DNA of 64,000 nucleotides from Planctomycetota bacterium (GCA_016794035.1 JAEUHS010000011.1:54620-118619); one strand, 5' to 3'. Shown: positions 1 through 9,976, counted from the first letter of the stretch. Numbers and translations are program-made. The notes: generated by a model from the letters alone, not told the origin.

Positions 1-1519
1 CGTTCTCGTCGGCGACCCGGTTCCACTGCGTCAGGTCGACCATCGCGGTGGTCTCGTAGCGCACCGCGCTGCGCGCCAGCGGCTCGCCGAACGTCGCCGC
101 CGCCGACTCGAACGGCGGCTCGCCGGGCGCGGGGTCGGTGCCGTTCGGCGGCGTGTCCGCGGTCCGATCGTCACCGACGCGGATCGCGGCGCCGACCTCG
201 CGCAGGCCGAAGTCGTCCTTGACCTTCAGCTCGCCGGGGATGCGCGCGTGGGCCGTGATCGCCGAGCCGATGCCGCGCAGGCGGAAGTCGAGCGCGGGGC
301 TCTTGTCGTCGCCGACCCGCAGCAGCAGCTTCGGCGGCGCGCCGGCGCCGAGACGGTCGCGGTCGACGACGTCGACCACCAGCAGCCCCGACGCCGTCGG
401 CAGGAAGCCGCCGCGGAACGAACGGCCGTCGGCGTCGCGTTCGAGCGCCACCTTCTGGTCGCTGCCGAACAGCAGGAACGCCTCGTCGATCGGCTTGTGG
501 CTGCGGCCCTCGACGTCGAGCCGCGCGCCCTTCGGCAGCCGCAGTTCGCCTTCGGTCGGCGGCACCAGGAATGGCTCGCGCTCCATGTAGTCGGGGAACG
601 TGACGCGCACGGCCAGGTCCTCGAGCCGCGGCCGCTCGACGATGTGCACGGCCAGCTCGACCGGCAGCGAGTCGCCACCCTGCGCGCGCAGCACGACGTC
701 GCCGAGCACGGTGTCCATCGTCCAGGTGAACTCGGCCTCGCCGGTGCGGCTCATCGGCTCCGCGCCGTGCTCGCCGCCGGCGAACCGGTAGTCGAGGAAC
801 ACCTGATCGGGCATCGGCCCCTGCACGGTCACGCGCACCGTCAGCGCGTCGCCCTGCGGCAGCCGCACCTCGCCGTCGACGTCGCCGAACGCGAGGGTCG
901 TGTAGCGCGGCCACTCGGTGTTGGTGAGCAGCAGGTTGCGGCGCGCCCAGATCGACAGCGACTCCGGCAGAAGACCCGCCCAGCCGCCGAACAACAGCAG
1001 CACGCCGCCGATCGCGGCAGCGAAGCGCCTGATGCGACCCGCGTCGATCGCCCGGCCGAACGGGATCGTCGCCAGCCGCCGGCGCACGTCGGCGACCACG
1101 CTGGCCTTCAGCTGTGGCGACTCGACGGCGGCGGCGCCGCTGCGCAGTTCGCGCTCGAACTGCATGGAGCTGATCAGCGCCTGCTTGACGTCGGGCGACG
1201 TGCGCTCGACCGCGAGCGCCAGCTCCTCCTCGGTCAGCGGCACCGCCAGCGGCTGCAGCAGGCGGCGGCGCACGACGCGCGCGACGACACACAGGAAGCT
1301 CGCCAGCAGCAGGCAGCGGAAGATCCACTCGAGGCGCAGGCTGCGATCGGTCAGCAGCGTCGGCAGCGTGTAGGCGACCAGCAGCAGCGCGACGACGCCG
1401 AGGGTCTCGATCCAGATGCCCGCGCGCGCGCGGCGGCGCAGGCGCAGCAGTTCGGCCGGCGCCACGCCGGGGGAGGCCGTGGTGTCGCTGGCTCGCATCG
1501 CTGGGCTGGTCGAGGTCAT
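1..1519 (-). CDS. DUF4175-like membrane protein, C-terminus cut by window edge
   Basis: The frame stays open from the ATG at 1519 to the window edge, giving 506 codons without a stop. Three hydrophobic segments lie near the N-terminus (roughly residues 35-57, 63-82 and 150-172). They are followed by a long soluble part rich in short beta-type stretches. The start overlaps the stop of the upstream vWA gene by ATGA, so the two are probably translationally coupled. This architecture next to BatA/vWA genes matches the large DUF4175-like proteins found in planctomycete MoxR-type operons. That assignment rests on layout and on the hydrophobicity pattern, not on a recognised catalytic motif. The function is unknown. 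It probably acts in the envelope. Confidence 0.75.
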   Translation of the reverse strand, partial: MTSTSPAMRASDTTASPGVAPAELLRLRRRARAGIWIETLGVVALLLVAYTLPTLLTDRSLRLEWIFRCLLLASFLCVVARVVRRRLLQPLAVPLTEEELALAVERTSPDVKQALISSMQFERELRSGAAAVESPQLKASVVADVRRRLATIPFGRAIDAGRIRRFAAAIGGVLLLFGGWAGLLPESLSIWARRNLLLTNTEWPRYTTLAFGDVDGEVRLPQGDALTVRVTVQGPMPDQVFLDYRFAGGEHGAEPMSRTGEAEFTWTMDTVLGDVVLRAQGGDSLPVELAVHIVERPRLEDLAVRVTFPDYMEREPFLVPPTEGELRLPKGARLDVEGRSHKPIDEAFLLFGSDQKVALERDADGRSFRGGFLPTASGLLVVDVVDRDRLGAGAPPKLLLRVGDDKSPALDFRLRGIGSAITAHARIPGELKVKDDFGLREVGAAIRVGDDRTADTPPNGTDPAPGEPPFESAAATFGEPLARSAVRYETTAMVDLTQWNRVADEN

Positions 1520-3993
1520 AGCAGGTTGAACCGCTTGCGCAGCAGCCACTCGAGGGACAACACCAGCAGCACGAACGCGATCGTCGGCCATCCGTCCCAC
1601 ATCGCGTGTGGCGTGCGGAACGTGTCGGTCGCCGATCGCGACGGGATCCTGTCGGCCGCGGCCAGCAGCGCCTGCGGCGTCGCGCACAGTTCGCCGCCGA
1701 CCGCGCCGGCGATCGCCGCCAGTTCGGCGCGGTCCATCGGCCCCTGGCGTTCGATCTGCGCGGCGACCACCTGGAAGTCGACCTCGGTGTTCTTGCCGAT
1801 CTTCTGCGCCGGCCGCACGCGGTAGCTGCCCAGCTGGGTCGGGCGCCAGCGCAGCGAGTAGCTGCCGGGCGCGGCCTCGACCGGGATCAGCTGCAGCGTC
1901 TCGCCGGCCTCGCCGTCGCGCTCGACGACGACCGCGAAGGTCTCGTCGACGAACGGCTGCAGCGCCTCGTCCTTGACGTCGGCGGTCAGCTCGATCGCGT
2001 CGCCGAGGTCGATCTTCTCGTCGCTGGCCGTCAGTCGCAGGCGGCTGTTGCCGGCCTGGATGCGGCCCTCGAACAGGTAGCGCACGCCGTTGATCCAGAA
2101 GCGGTTGTAGGCGTCCTCGTACAGCGACCGCCACCGGTAGGTCTCGTCGGTGCCGGTGTAGAGCACGCGCCCGGCGCCGACGTTCTGCATCGCGATCATC
2201 GGCATCGCGCGCCCGCCGCGGCCGAACTCGGGATTGGGGTGCTCGGCGATCGGGATCGCGATCGGCTTCAGCCGCAGCGCCGGGAACCAGAAGTGGAAGC
2301 CCGGCAGGCGGCCCCACAGCAGCCGGCTCTGGTCCTTGGTCTCGGCGATGCGCGTGATCTTGGCGCCGACGCCCTCTTCGCCCTCGGCCGCGAGCCGGTA
2401 GGGGCTCGGGTACTTGAAGGCGACGCCGAAGCCGATGATCTTGCGCTCGGCATACTCGATGTCGGGCACGATCGGCAGCAGCTCGGCGAGCGGGCGCGTC
2501 ACGGCATCGGGCCGCATCGCGTCGAGCGAGTACTTCTCGCCGCAGACCCACCACAGGCCGCAGCCGCCCTCGACGACGTGCTGCTGCAGCGCCTCGCAGA
2601 AGCGCGGCGTCAGCTTCTCCGCGTTCGGATCGATCAGCACGACGACGTCGTACGGATCGAGCTCCTGCCGACCCTGCGGCAGCGCCTCGATGCGCACCTC
2701 CTCGTCGCCGTCCTGCGGGAACTTCTCGTCGGCGCTCTGCAGCCAGCACGACACGTCGATCGTCTTGTCGCGGATGAACAGGTTGCGCAGGATCTGGAAC
2801 TCGTGGCTCGGCGCGCCGGCGAGCAGCAACAGGCGCAGCCGTTCGCCGAGCACCTCGACCGCGGCGACCTTGCTGTGCCGTTCGGCGACGATCGGCTCGC
2901 CGTCGGGCGGCTGGATCTCGGCGCGATAGAGGAAGCGCCCCGGCGCGTCGGCGGTCAGGTTCTGCCACTCGACGTCGATCTCGCTGCGGTCGCCGCCGAT
3001 CGGCACCTGCTGCGTGGCGACCACCTGCTCGGCGCCCTTGTCGTCGATGCGCACCAGCCGGGCCAGCACCGACGTCGCCTCGTAGCCCTCGACCCCGATC
3101 ACCGACTTCATCGCGAACGGATCGCGCTGGAACACCTTCTCCGGCGCCTCGAGCCGCAGCAGCGCGACCGTCTGCGTCGCCGACGGATCGCCGACGCCGA
3201 GCACGAGCACGAGCGGGATCTTGCGCTGATTCAGCAGCCGCACGATCTCGGCGGCCTGCGGGCCGGCGTTGCGACGCCCGTCGCTGAGCAGCACGACGGC
3301 GGCGATCTCGGCGGTGCGGCTGCGATCGAGCGCGGTGCGCAGGGCGCCGCCGAGGTTCGTCGAGCGGCCCTCGGCGACCAGCTGGTCGAGCGCGAGGCGC
3401 GGCGGCGGCGGCGCCGGCGGCGGACCCTCGGCCGACGGCACCGGGCCCGGCACCAGCGGCAGTTGTTCGAGGTTGCCGGCGAAGCCGTAGAGCTGCGCCT
3501 GGTTGTGCGCGGCGAGCTCGCGCACCAGTTCGCCGTCGCCGTGCGCCAGCAGCGCGCGCACCAGCTGCAGGCGCGTCGCCGCGGCGAGGTCCGCGATGCC
3601 GAGCGCGCGCCAGCCGGCGGCCTGCGCCTGCACCGACTCGCGGCGCCAGGCATCCTGGTGCGTCATCGACTGCGACGTGTCGACCAGCAGGATCGTGTGC
3701 CCGGGCCGGGTCTCGTGGCGCACGGTGACGAGGTTGGGCTCGAGCAGCAGCAGGATCACCGCCAGCACGGCCAGTGCACGCAGTCCGGCGAGCACGCCGC
3801 GCTGGAAGCGCGTCAGGTTCCTGCCGTCGCGGCGATACAGCAGCGCGACGAACAGCACCGCCAGCGCGCAGCCCATCAGCACGAGCATGCCGAAGCCGCC
3901 GCTCGGGAAGTTGCCGAGCTCGAACTTCAGCTCTTCGCCGGGCTCGACGGCGATGCCCTTCCAACCCGCGAGCCACTGCAGCAGTTCGTCCAT
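1516..3993 (-). CDS. vWA-domain membrane protein with glutamine-amidotransferase-like C-terminal half
   Basis: The protein has 825 residues. I chose the ATG at 3993 because it begins a short N-terminus (MDELLQWLAGW), then two membrane segments (about residues 33-53 and 67-88), then a vWA domain with the MIDAS motif DTSQSM and the downstream strand VVLLSDGRR. A frame extension further upstream runs into the neighbouring gene and looks non-coding. The middle and C-terminal part (VVLIDPNAEKLTP, GGCGLWWVCGEKYS) resembles the class-I glutamine-amidotransferase-like fold often found in planctomycete vWA proteins, without an obvious catalytic triad. A last membrane helix lies just before the C-terminus (PTIAFVLLVLSLEWLL). 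It lies 16 bp downstream of the BatA-type gene and overlaps the next gene, so it belongs to one operon. Metal-ion-dependent protein binding at the membrane is inferred. Confidence 0.85.
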   Translation of the reverse strand: MDELLQWLAGWKGIAVEPGEELKFELGNFPSGGFGMLVLMGCALAVLFVALLYRRDGRNLTRFQRGVLAGLRALAVLAVILLLLEPNLVTVRHETRPGHTILLVDTSQSMTHQDAWRRESVQAQAAGWRALGIADLAAATRLQLVRALLAHGDGELVRELAAHNQAQLYGFAGNLEQLPLVPGPVPSAEGPPPAPPPPRLALDQLVAEGRSTNLGGALRTALDRSRTAEIAAVVLLSDGRRNAGPQAAEIVRLLNQRKIPLVLVLGVGDPSATQTVALLRLEAPEKVFQRDPFAMKSVIGVEGYEATSVLARLVRIDDKGAEQVVATQQVPIGGDRSEIDVEWQNLTADAPGRFLYRAEIQPPDGEPIVAERHSKVAAVEVLGERLRLLLLAGAPSHEFQILRNLFIRDKTIDVSCWLQSADEKFPQDGDEEVRIEALPQGRQELDPYDVVVLIDPNAEKLTPRFCEALQQHVVEGGCGLWWVCGEKYSLDAMRPDAVTRPLAELLPIVPDIEYAERKIIGFGVAFKYPSPYRLAAEGEEGVGAKITRIAETKDQSRLLWGRLPGFHFWFPALRLKPIAIPIAEHPNPEFGRGGRAMPMIAMQNVGAGRVLYTGTDETYRWRSLYEDAYNRFWINGVRYLFEGRIQAGNSRLRLTASDEKIDLGDAIELTADVKDEALQPFVDETFAVVVERDGEAGETLQLIPVEAAPGSYSLRWRPTQLGSYRVRPAQKIGKNTEVDFQVVAAQIERQGPMDRAELAAIAGAVGGELCATPQALLAAADRIPSRSATDTFRTPHAMWDGWPTIAFVLLVLSLEWLLRKRFNLL

Positions 3994-4009
3994 GTGCGTT
4001 CCCGGGCGC

Positions 4010-6223
4010 TCAGCGGCGGCCGAACCTCCACGCCAGCAACGACTCGGCGAGCAGCCCGAACAACAACGCGGCGGCCAGCAGCTGCCAGAGTTCGCCCTCG
4101 CCGCCGGCGGCGCCGAGGCCGCTGTCGGCGCCGACGAAGTCGACGTGCGGCTGCACCTCGGGCGGGTAGAGGCGCGCGAACGCCGCATCCGTGAGGCCGA
4201 GCAGCCGGCTCTCCGCGATCGGCGGATTGCGGGCGAACAGCCGCGTGTCGGGTCCGCCGTCGTGCCGCGTCAGGTCGACCTCGTAGGCGCCGAGCTGCCG
4301 CAGTTCGGCCATCGGGATCGTCAGCGTCAGGCGCTGCGTGCCGGCCGCGGATTCGGCGCCGTCGGCGGCATCGGGCTGCGCCGCGACCGCGGTGAACGTG
4401 CGTTCGTCGCCGGCCTCGACCAGCGCCCGAACGGTGACGTCGGCGCGATGCGTGCCGGGATCGAGTTCGAGCCGGTAGGAGCCGTCCGGCGTCAGGTTCT
4501 GGCCGCTGAGGTCGCGGCGGCGCGCGCCGAAGCGGTGGATCTGGTTGACCAGCACGACGAACAGGTCGGTGCTCGGCAAGTTGGACCAGAAGCGATCCGC
4601 GGCCACCGCCAACAGCACCACCTCGCCGCCGTCGCCGAACGTGCGCGTGACCAGCAGCGGCGGTCCCTCGGCGTCGTGGATGCGGGCGACGATCGACGCC
4701 TCGTGGTCGGGGACCTCCTCGATCGTGAGCCAGCGCTTGACCAGCAGCACGTTGCCGACCAGCAGATCGAGCACCTCGCCGACGCGGTCGCAGATCGGGT
4801 GGTCCTTCGCCACCAGCGTCGCCGACTCCGGCCGGTCGGGATCGCCGGCGACGTCGCCGAGCGGCAGCGGCAGCGGACCCTGGCCATCGCGCCACAACAG
4901 CTCGTCGTAGCGTCTGGCGTCGACCTGGTTGCCGCAGGCGATGCCGAGCCCGCCGCCGGCGGCGACGAACTGCTCGATGCGCCGGCTGGTCGCGGCGGAC
5001 GGCGCCTGCACGTTGCACAGCCAGACGAAGTCGAACGGATCGAGGTCGGTCTCCTCGAGCGCGAGATCGGTGACGACCTGCGGCTCGATGCCGGTCTCGA
5101 CCATCTCCATCGCCGCCTGCAGGTAGAACGTCTCGCCCTCGCGTTCGTCGGGTTGGCCGTCGACCAGCAGCACGCGGCTCTTGTCGCGCACGTCGAGCGC
5201 CAGCGTGCGGCGATCGTCGATCAGGTACGGTTCGGTGGCTTCGAGCGAGGCTTCGACGCGATGGAAGCCGGCCTGATGGAACGTGTGCTCGATCGGCAGC
5301 GCGACGCGTTCGCCGGGCAGCAGCGCCGGCACCGCCTGCACGACGCGGCTCCTGCCGTCGACTTCGACCGCGACCGAGGTCGGCGTGGTCGGGTCGAGGC
5401 CGAAGTTCTGCACCACCACCGACAGCGTCGTCGGCACGGCGGCGACCGCGAGCCGGTCGTCGAGCCGCACGTCGACGACGGCCAGGTTCGGCGGCTGGCC
5501 GCCGACACCGAACACGGTCAGGTGCTCCTCGTCCCCCATCGACGACAGCGCCGCCAGCAGCGCCGGCCGCGGCTTGTCGTCGTCGGTGGCCCAGTCGCGC
5601 GCACGGCGATCGCCGACCACGTAGTACTCGGTGCGCGCGGCGTCCTGGACCTCTGCCGCGCGCCGCATGGTGGCCTGCAGCACGAGCCCGAGGTCCGGCG
5701 ACCCGTCGCCGACGCTCATCTCCTTCAACATCACCGCCGTGCGGCGACCGACGTCGGGGCCGACGCGCTGCCCCCACAGGTCGGGCTGCAGCGGCCGGCT
5801 GGTGCGCACGATCGACAGCAGATCGCCGCTGCGCCGCTGCGCCAGATCGTCGACCAGCAGGCGGATGCGGTCCTGGGCACGTTCGAACAGCTGCGTGCTG
5901 CCGCTGCGCTGGGTCATCGACGCGCTGTCGTCGAGCACGACGACGTGGTGCGTGCGCGAACCGAGCAGGGCGCCGCCGGACAGCTGCGGCCGGCTGACCA
6001 GCGCCACCAGCAGCAGCACCGCCAGCGTGCGCAGCAACAGCACGAGCCACTGCTCCATGCGCAACCGCTTGCGGTTGCGCTTCATCGCCGCCAGCAGGTA
6101 TTCCATCGCCGCCCATGGCACCTGCCGGAACCGCCGGCGGTTCAGCAGGTGGATGACGATCGGGATCGCGCACAACGGCAGCGCGACCAGCAGCAGGGGG
6201 TTCAGGAAGGCGAGCGCCAGCAT
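4010..6223 (-). CDS. BatA/vWA-domain membrane protein
   Basis: The protein has 737 residues. It begins with the BatA N-terminal signature: a hydrophobic helix (FLNPLLLVALPLCAIPIVIH), LLNRRRFRQVPWAAMEYL, and a second helix (LLLRTLAVLLLVALVSRP). A vWA domain follows with the MIDAS motif DDSASM near residue 87. The central region contains a GATase-like stretch (GGGLGIACGNQVDARRYDELLW). A final membrane helix (LLAAALLFGLLAESLLAW) precedes an arginine-rich tail. BatA-type proteins sit with MoxR ATPases and DUF58 proteins in the aerotolerance/MoxR-associated operons. Those partners are not visible here and may have separate locations. It is followed after 16 bp by the second vWA gene. A role in envelope assembly or stress is inferred from the family only. 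Confidence 0.88.
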   Translation of the reverse strand: MLALAFLNPLLLVALPLCAIPIVIHLLNRRRFRQVPWAAMEYLLAAMKRNRKRLRMEQWLVLLLRTLAVLLLVALVSRPQLSGGALLGSRTHHVVVLDDSASMTQRSGSTQLFERAQDRIRLLVDDLAQRRSGDLLSIVRTSRPLQPDLWGQRVGPDVGRRTAVMLKEMSVGDGSPDLGLVLQATMRRAAEVQDAARTEYYVVGDRRARDWATDDDKPRPALLAALSSMGDEEHLTVFGVGGQPPNLAVVDVRLDDRLAVAAVPTTLSVVVQNFGLDPTTPTSVAVEVDGRSRVVQAVPALLPGERVALPIEHTFHQAGFHRVEASLEATEPYLIDDRRTLALDVRDKSRVLLVDGQPDEREGETFYLQAAMEMVETGIEPQVVTDLALEETDLDPFDFVWLCNVQAPSAATSRRIEQFVAAGGGLGIACGNQVDARRYDELLWRDGQGPLPLPLGDVAGDPDRPESATLVAKDHPICDRVGEVLDLLVGNVLLVKRWLTIEEVPDHEASIVARIHDAEGPPLLVTRTFGDGGEVVLLAVAADRFWSNLPSTDLFVVLVNQIHRFGARRRDLSGQNLTPDGSYRLELDPGTHRADVTVRALVEAGDERTFTAVAAQPDAADGAESAAGTQRLTLTIPMAELRQLGAYEVDLTRHDGGPDTRLFARNPPIAESRLLGLTDAAFARLYPPEVQPHVDFVGADSGLGAAGGEGELWQLLAAALLFGLLAESLLAWRFGRR

Positions 6224-6233
6224 CGACGAGGCT

Positions 6234-7271
6234 TCAGCGTTGGTAGATCGGAGCCAGGGCGTAGGGCAGCTGCAGCACGATCACCGCGATCGCGGTGCCG
6301 TAGACCGTGCCGACGCCGTCGCCGTCCCAGCTGCCGTCCTTCTTCTGTTGCTTCAGCAGCCACTTGGACATCTTCGCGTAGTAGTCCACCCAGTCGTCGC
6401 CGCCGCGCTGGTAGAGCGCCTGCGACCAGTACAGATGCGTGTAGTAGTGGTGGCCCGTGTTGTCGACCGAGATCTGGATGTGCTTCTTGCAGTACTGCAC
6501 CGCCTTGTCGACGAACGGCTGGTCGTCGTAGACGCCGGCGTTGTAGAGCACGGCGACGCCGGCCGCGGTGATCGCCGGCCGCCCGCCGCCGCCGGAGCCG
6601 AGGCTGTAGCGGATGCTGCCGTCGGCGTTCTGGCAGCGCCTGATGTAGTCGATCGCCTTGTCGACGGTCTTCTTGTCGACCACGATGCCGGCCATGCGGC
6701 ACGCGCGCAGCGCCTGCACCTGCGTGACGGTGACGCTGCCCTCGTCGCTGTTGGAGTCGGGCGTGTAGATCCAGCCGCCGGCGGTCGACTGCGCGCTGGT
6801 GATCAGCCCGCAGGCCTTGTCCAGCACGCGCTTGAGCTTCTCCTGCTTGCGCAGGTCCTCCTCCATGCCGAACACCGACGCCAGGAACAGCGTCGCGAAG
6901 CCGTGGCCGTACATCGACCGGCCCTCCTCCTGCGGCACCGAGATGACGCCGTTGTTCGGATCGGCGTGCTTGAGCAGGAAGTCCACCGACTGCCGCACCT
7001 CGCGCCAGTACTGGCCGCGCGTCGGCGTCGAGCCGCCGGCGATGAACGCCATGCCGGCGAGCCCCGTCATCGCGGCGGGGTAGCTGCCGTAGCCGCCGGA
7101 GTTGCGCCAGCTGCCGTCGTTGCCCTGGTTGCGCGACAGCCACGACAGACCGCGCTGGATCGCCTGCTGGATCTCCTGGTCGACTCCCGGCGGATAGACC
7201 TCCTGCGCGGCGGCCGGACCCAGCACTAGAGCGGCCGCGAACGCACATCGAACGAGCCTCGTCGGCTTCAT
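6234..7271 (-). CDS. Secreted prenyltransferase/squalene-cyclase-repeat protein
   Basis: The protein has 345 residues. The ATG at 7271 starts a signal peptide (MKPTRLVRCAFAAALVLGPAAAQ) and overlaps the upstream stop by ATGA. The mature part consists of alpha-alpha barrel repeats typical of the squalene/oxidosqualene cyclase and prenyltransferase fold: GLSWLSRNQGNDGSW, FLLKHADPNNG, YIRRCQNADGSIRY and WLLKQQKKDGSWDG, each with the QNxDGSW-like turn. It is far shorter than a true squalene-hopene cyclase (about 600-700 residues), and I do not see a DxDD catalytic motif, so enzymatic cyclase activity is unlikely. Planctomycetes encode many such secreted repeat proteins of unknown role. It ends 11 bp before the BatA-like gene and is probably co-transcribed with it. 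Confidence 0.88.
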   Translation of the reverse strand: MKPTRLVRCAFAAALVLGPAAAQEVYPPGVDQEIQQAIQRGLSWLSRNQGNDGSWRNSGGYGSYPAAMTGLAGMAFIAGGSTPTRGQYWREVRQSVDFLLKHADPNNGVISVPQEEGRSMYGHGFATLFLASVFGMEEDLRKQEKLKRVLDKACGLITSAQSTAGGWIYTPDSNSDEGSVTVTQVQALRACRMAGIVVDKKTVDKAIDYIRRCQNADGSIRYSLGSGGGGRPAITAAGVAVLYNAGVYDDQPFVDKAVQYCKKHIQISVDNTGHHYYTHLYWSQALYQRGGDDWVDYYAKMSKWLLKQQKKDGSWDGDGVGTVYGTAIAVIVLQLPYALAPIYQR

Positions 7272-9976
7272 CGCCTTCCCTCCATGTAGTCGTAGAGCCG
7301 CTGCTGTTCGCGTTCGTGCGCGCGCAGGTCGCCGGCCTCGCCGCAGATGTCGAGCCGCGCCAGATGCCATTCGAGCCGCCGCTGGCGCTGCGGCAGCAGG
7401 TCGGCGATGCCGTCGAGCGCCGCCAGCCCCGCCGTCAGCTGACCCGATCGCGCCAGCTGGTCGGCCCGCGCGCGCACGAGCTGCAGCAGTTCCGCCGTCA
7501 GCGCCTCGCGGCGCGGCGCGGCGAGGTCGTCGCGCTGCAGCGCCTCCGTCAGCACCGCCTCCGCCGCGGCGCGCTCGCCGGCCAGCACCAGCAGGTTGGC
7601 GCGGCGCGATGCGTCGGTCACGGTCGCGGCGAGACGGCGCAGCGCCGGGCGCGAACTCAGCACCTCGACGCCGCCCTGGTAGCCGACGGCGAGCAGCGGC
7701 CCGTCGGTGGTGATGTCGAACGAGCCGTCCAACGGATCGCGGCTCGGATCGAACGGCGGCAGCGGAATCCGCCGCGTCGCCAGCTCGCCGTGCGCGTCGA
7801 AGGCGAAGATCTCGCGATCGCCCGGGACCAGCACCTGGTCGCCGACGACGGTGCCGCGCCCCCGCCCCACCGACTTGCGGCTCGTCGACGCCGGCAGGTC
7901 GCGCGCCCACTTCACCAGACCGCCGCGCAGCTCGATGCAGACCAGCGCCTTGTCGGCGACGAAGTAGAGCTCGGTGGCGGTCGCGCCGACCAGTTCGCGC
8001 AGCTTGCCGTACGGCGCGTGGCGCGTCGTCCCGTCGAGCATCCAGACCGGCTCGCCCGACGCGCTGTCGAGGCACAGCAGCAGGTCGGAATCGCACGCGG
8101 CGAGCACGACGAGCCCGTCGGCGACGACGAGGGGATTGGGCGCGAACCCCGGCAGGTCGGCCTGCAGGAACTGCTCGCCGAATCGCATCTGGCCGTCACC
8201 ATCCGCCCGCTTGTTGCGCCGGAACGAGCGCAGCGGGTCGCTGCGTTCGTAGCGACGGATCCACCGCAGGTCGCCGGTGAACGCGTCGATCGCGGCGACG
8301 CAGCCCGCGTTGGTGGCGACGAAGGCGACGCCGCCGCGCACCACGACCGGCGCGCCGGGCGCCTTGAAGAACGGCGTGCCGCCGGCGTGGATCGGCGCGA
8401 ACCACAGCGGTCGACCGGTACGGCGGTCGAGGCAGCGCAGTTCGTAGACGTCGCGCCGCAGCGCCGGCAGCAGCAGTCGTTCGCCGAACACCGCCGGCGC
8501 CGCGAGGAACGTCACGTCGCGCAGACCGTCGTCGCCGTCGTGCCATTGCGCCGACGACCAGGCGCGCTGCAGCGAGCCGCGCTCGTAGGCGACCAGCTCG
8601 CTCGACTTCAGGGACTCGACGCTCGAGGTGGTGTTGCGGCTGTGACCGAGCACGGCATAGAGCCGCGTGTCGTCGCACACCGGCCGCAGCAGGGCGAAGT
8701 CGCTGGCGGCGATGCGCACGCGCGGGTGGTTCTCGCGCGGCATCGGCGGCCGATCCACGCCGTCGCCTTCGGCCAGCAGCAGCCCCGACTCGGCGGCGGC
8801 TACGCGCAGTCGATAGTGTTCCAGGAACACCGCGCGCGGCTCGGTCGACAGGTCGTCGGCACCGTGGCCGGGCGCCGGCACGAACGTCACCCAGGTCGCC
8901 GGGCCGTAGCGCGACGCGTGCGGCATCGTCGTCGCACGCATGCCGTCGTCGACGAAGATCACGCGGTTGCCGCCGTTCGCCGCCTTCGGTTCGCGGTACG
9001 GCTCCGGATCGGCGAAGCGGTACTGCCACACCGGCACCAGCTCGTCGGTGCCGGCGTCGAGGCAGCTGATCGTCGGCGCCGTCGACGCCGGCCCCACGAG
9101 GTCGAGCACGACGTCGGCGAACACCTCGCTGGTCGGCAGGTCCCTGACGGCCTGCAGCTCGCCGAGCAGGCGCAGCGTCGCGTCGGGGTGGCGCGCGGCC
9201 AGGCCCTCGGCCTCGCTGCGCGCGGCGCCGGCGTCACCGGCGAGGCGCAGGCACAGCGCGATCTTGAACCCGCACCACACGTCGTCGATGCCCAGCCGGC
9301 GGCGGCTGGCGACCGGATACACCTGCACGAGGTCGCGCAGCACCTGCACCGCGGCCCGGTAGCGCCCCTCGTGCATCAGCCGGTCCGCCAGCAGCACCAT
9401 CGCACGGCCCGCGGCCAGGGTCACGAAGTAGCGGTTGGCCACGGCCTCGAGCGCCGGCACGGAACCGTCGGCCAGCGCGCCTTCGAGCAGCTCGGCGGCG
9501 GCGACCTCGTAGTTGGCGCGGTAGAGCTCGATGCCGATGTCCGGCAACCGCGCGAGCAGTTCGTGGCACAGCCGCCGCACCGGCCGGTACAGCCGCCCGT
9601 CGGCCGAGAACACGGCGCGCCGCGCGTCGAGTTCGTCGCGCGTGCGCGGCCCCGGCGGCGGGTCCTTGGCGGCCTCGCCCGGGATCGGCGACGGGACCGG
9701 GGCCGCCGCCTCGCCGGGGCTGCCGACCACTTCGACGGTGCGGCCTTCGACCACGTCCTGCAGGACCTGGATCGCCGCGGCGTAGTCCTCGCGCTCGAGG
9801 AAGGCCTGTGCCCGCCGCAGGTAGCGGTCCAGGTTGGGGTTCTCGAACATCTCCACCGGTACCCCGCTGTCGTCGCTGGCGCCGCTGGCCGGCTGGATCA
9901 CGGCCCCGATCGGCACCACTGCCTGCACCTGCTGCGCCGGCACGACGACGGCCCCGAGCAGGACGGCCGCGAACAT
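7268..9976 (-). CDS. Secreted TPR / PQQ-like beta-propeller protein
   Basis: The protein has 902 residues from the ATG at 9976, which opens a hydrophobic signal-like stretch (MFAAVLLGAVVVPAQQ). An in-frame TTG at 10000 would add eight residues with positive charges and make a more conventional signal peptide, so the exact start is open. The N-terminal part has TPR-like helices (RRAQAFLEREDYAAAIQVLQD). The C-terminal half has PQQ-like (BamB-type) propeller blades, for example GGVAFVATNAGCVAAIDAFT, LVVLAACDSDLLLCLDSA and VGDQVLVPGDREIFAFDAHG. The extreme C-terminus returns to helices. Such proteins act in the periplasm or at the outer membrane and bind other proteins; no enzymatic residues are evident. 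Its stop overlaps the start of the cyclase-repeat gene, indicating coupled translation. Confidence 0.82.
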   Translation of the reverse strand: MFAAVLLGAVVVPAQQVQAVVPIGAVIQPASGASDDSGVPVEMFENPNLDRYLRRAQAFLEREDYAAAIQVLQDVVEGRTVEVVGSPGEAAAPVPSPIPGEAAKDPPPGPRTRDELDARRAVFSADGRLYRPVRRLCHELLARLPDIGIELYRANYEVAAAELLEGALADGSVPALEAVANRYFVTLAAGRAMVLLADRLMHEGRYRAAVQVLRDLVQVYPVASRRRLGIDDVWCGFKIALCLRLAGDAGAARSEAEGLAARHPDATLRLLGELQAVRDLPTSEVFADVVLDLVGPASTAPTISCLDAGTDELVPVWQYRFADPEPYREPKAANGGNRVIFVDDGMRATTMPHASRYGPATWVTFVPAPGHGADDLSTEPRAVFLEHYRLRVAAAESGLLLAEGDGVDRPPMPRENHPRVRIAASDFALLRPVCDDTRLYAVLGHSRNTTSSVESLKSSELVAYERGSLQRAWSSAQWHDGDDGLRDVTFLAAPAVFGERLLLPALRRDVYELRCLDRRTGRPLWFAPIHAGGTPFFKAPGAPVVVRGGVAFVATNAGCVAAIDAFTGDLRWIRRYERSDPLRSFRRNKRADGDGQMRFGEQFLQADLPGFAPNPLVVADGLVVLAACDSDLLLCLDSASGEPVWMLDGTTRHAPYGKLRELVGATATELYFVADKALVCIELRGGLVKWARDLPASTSRKSVGRGRGTVVGDQVLVPGDREIFAFDAHGELATRRIPLPPFDPSRDPLDGSFDITTDGPLLAVGYQGGVEVLSSRPALRRLAATVTDASRRANLLVLAGERAAAEAVLTEALQRDDLAAPRREALTAELLQLVRARADQLARSGQLTAGLAALDGIADLLPQRQRRLEWHLARLDICGEAGDLRAHEREQQRLYDYMEGRR

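Noticed and set aside
3503..6571. Very long open frame on the plus strand opposite the vWA genes
   Set aside because: It is an antisense frame of GC-rich coding DNA. The translation is arginine/alanine-rich with no domain, and the minus-strand frame has clear vWA motifs.
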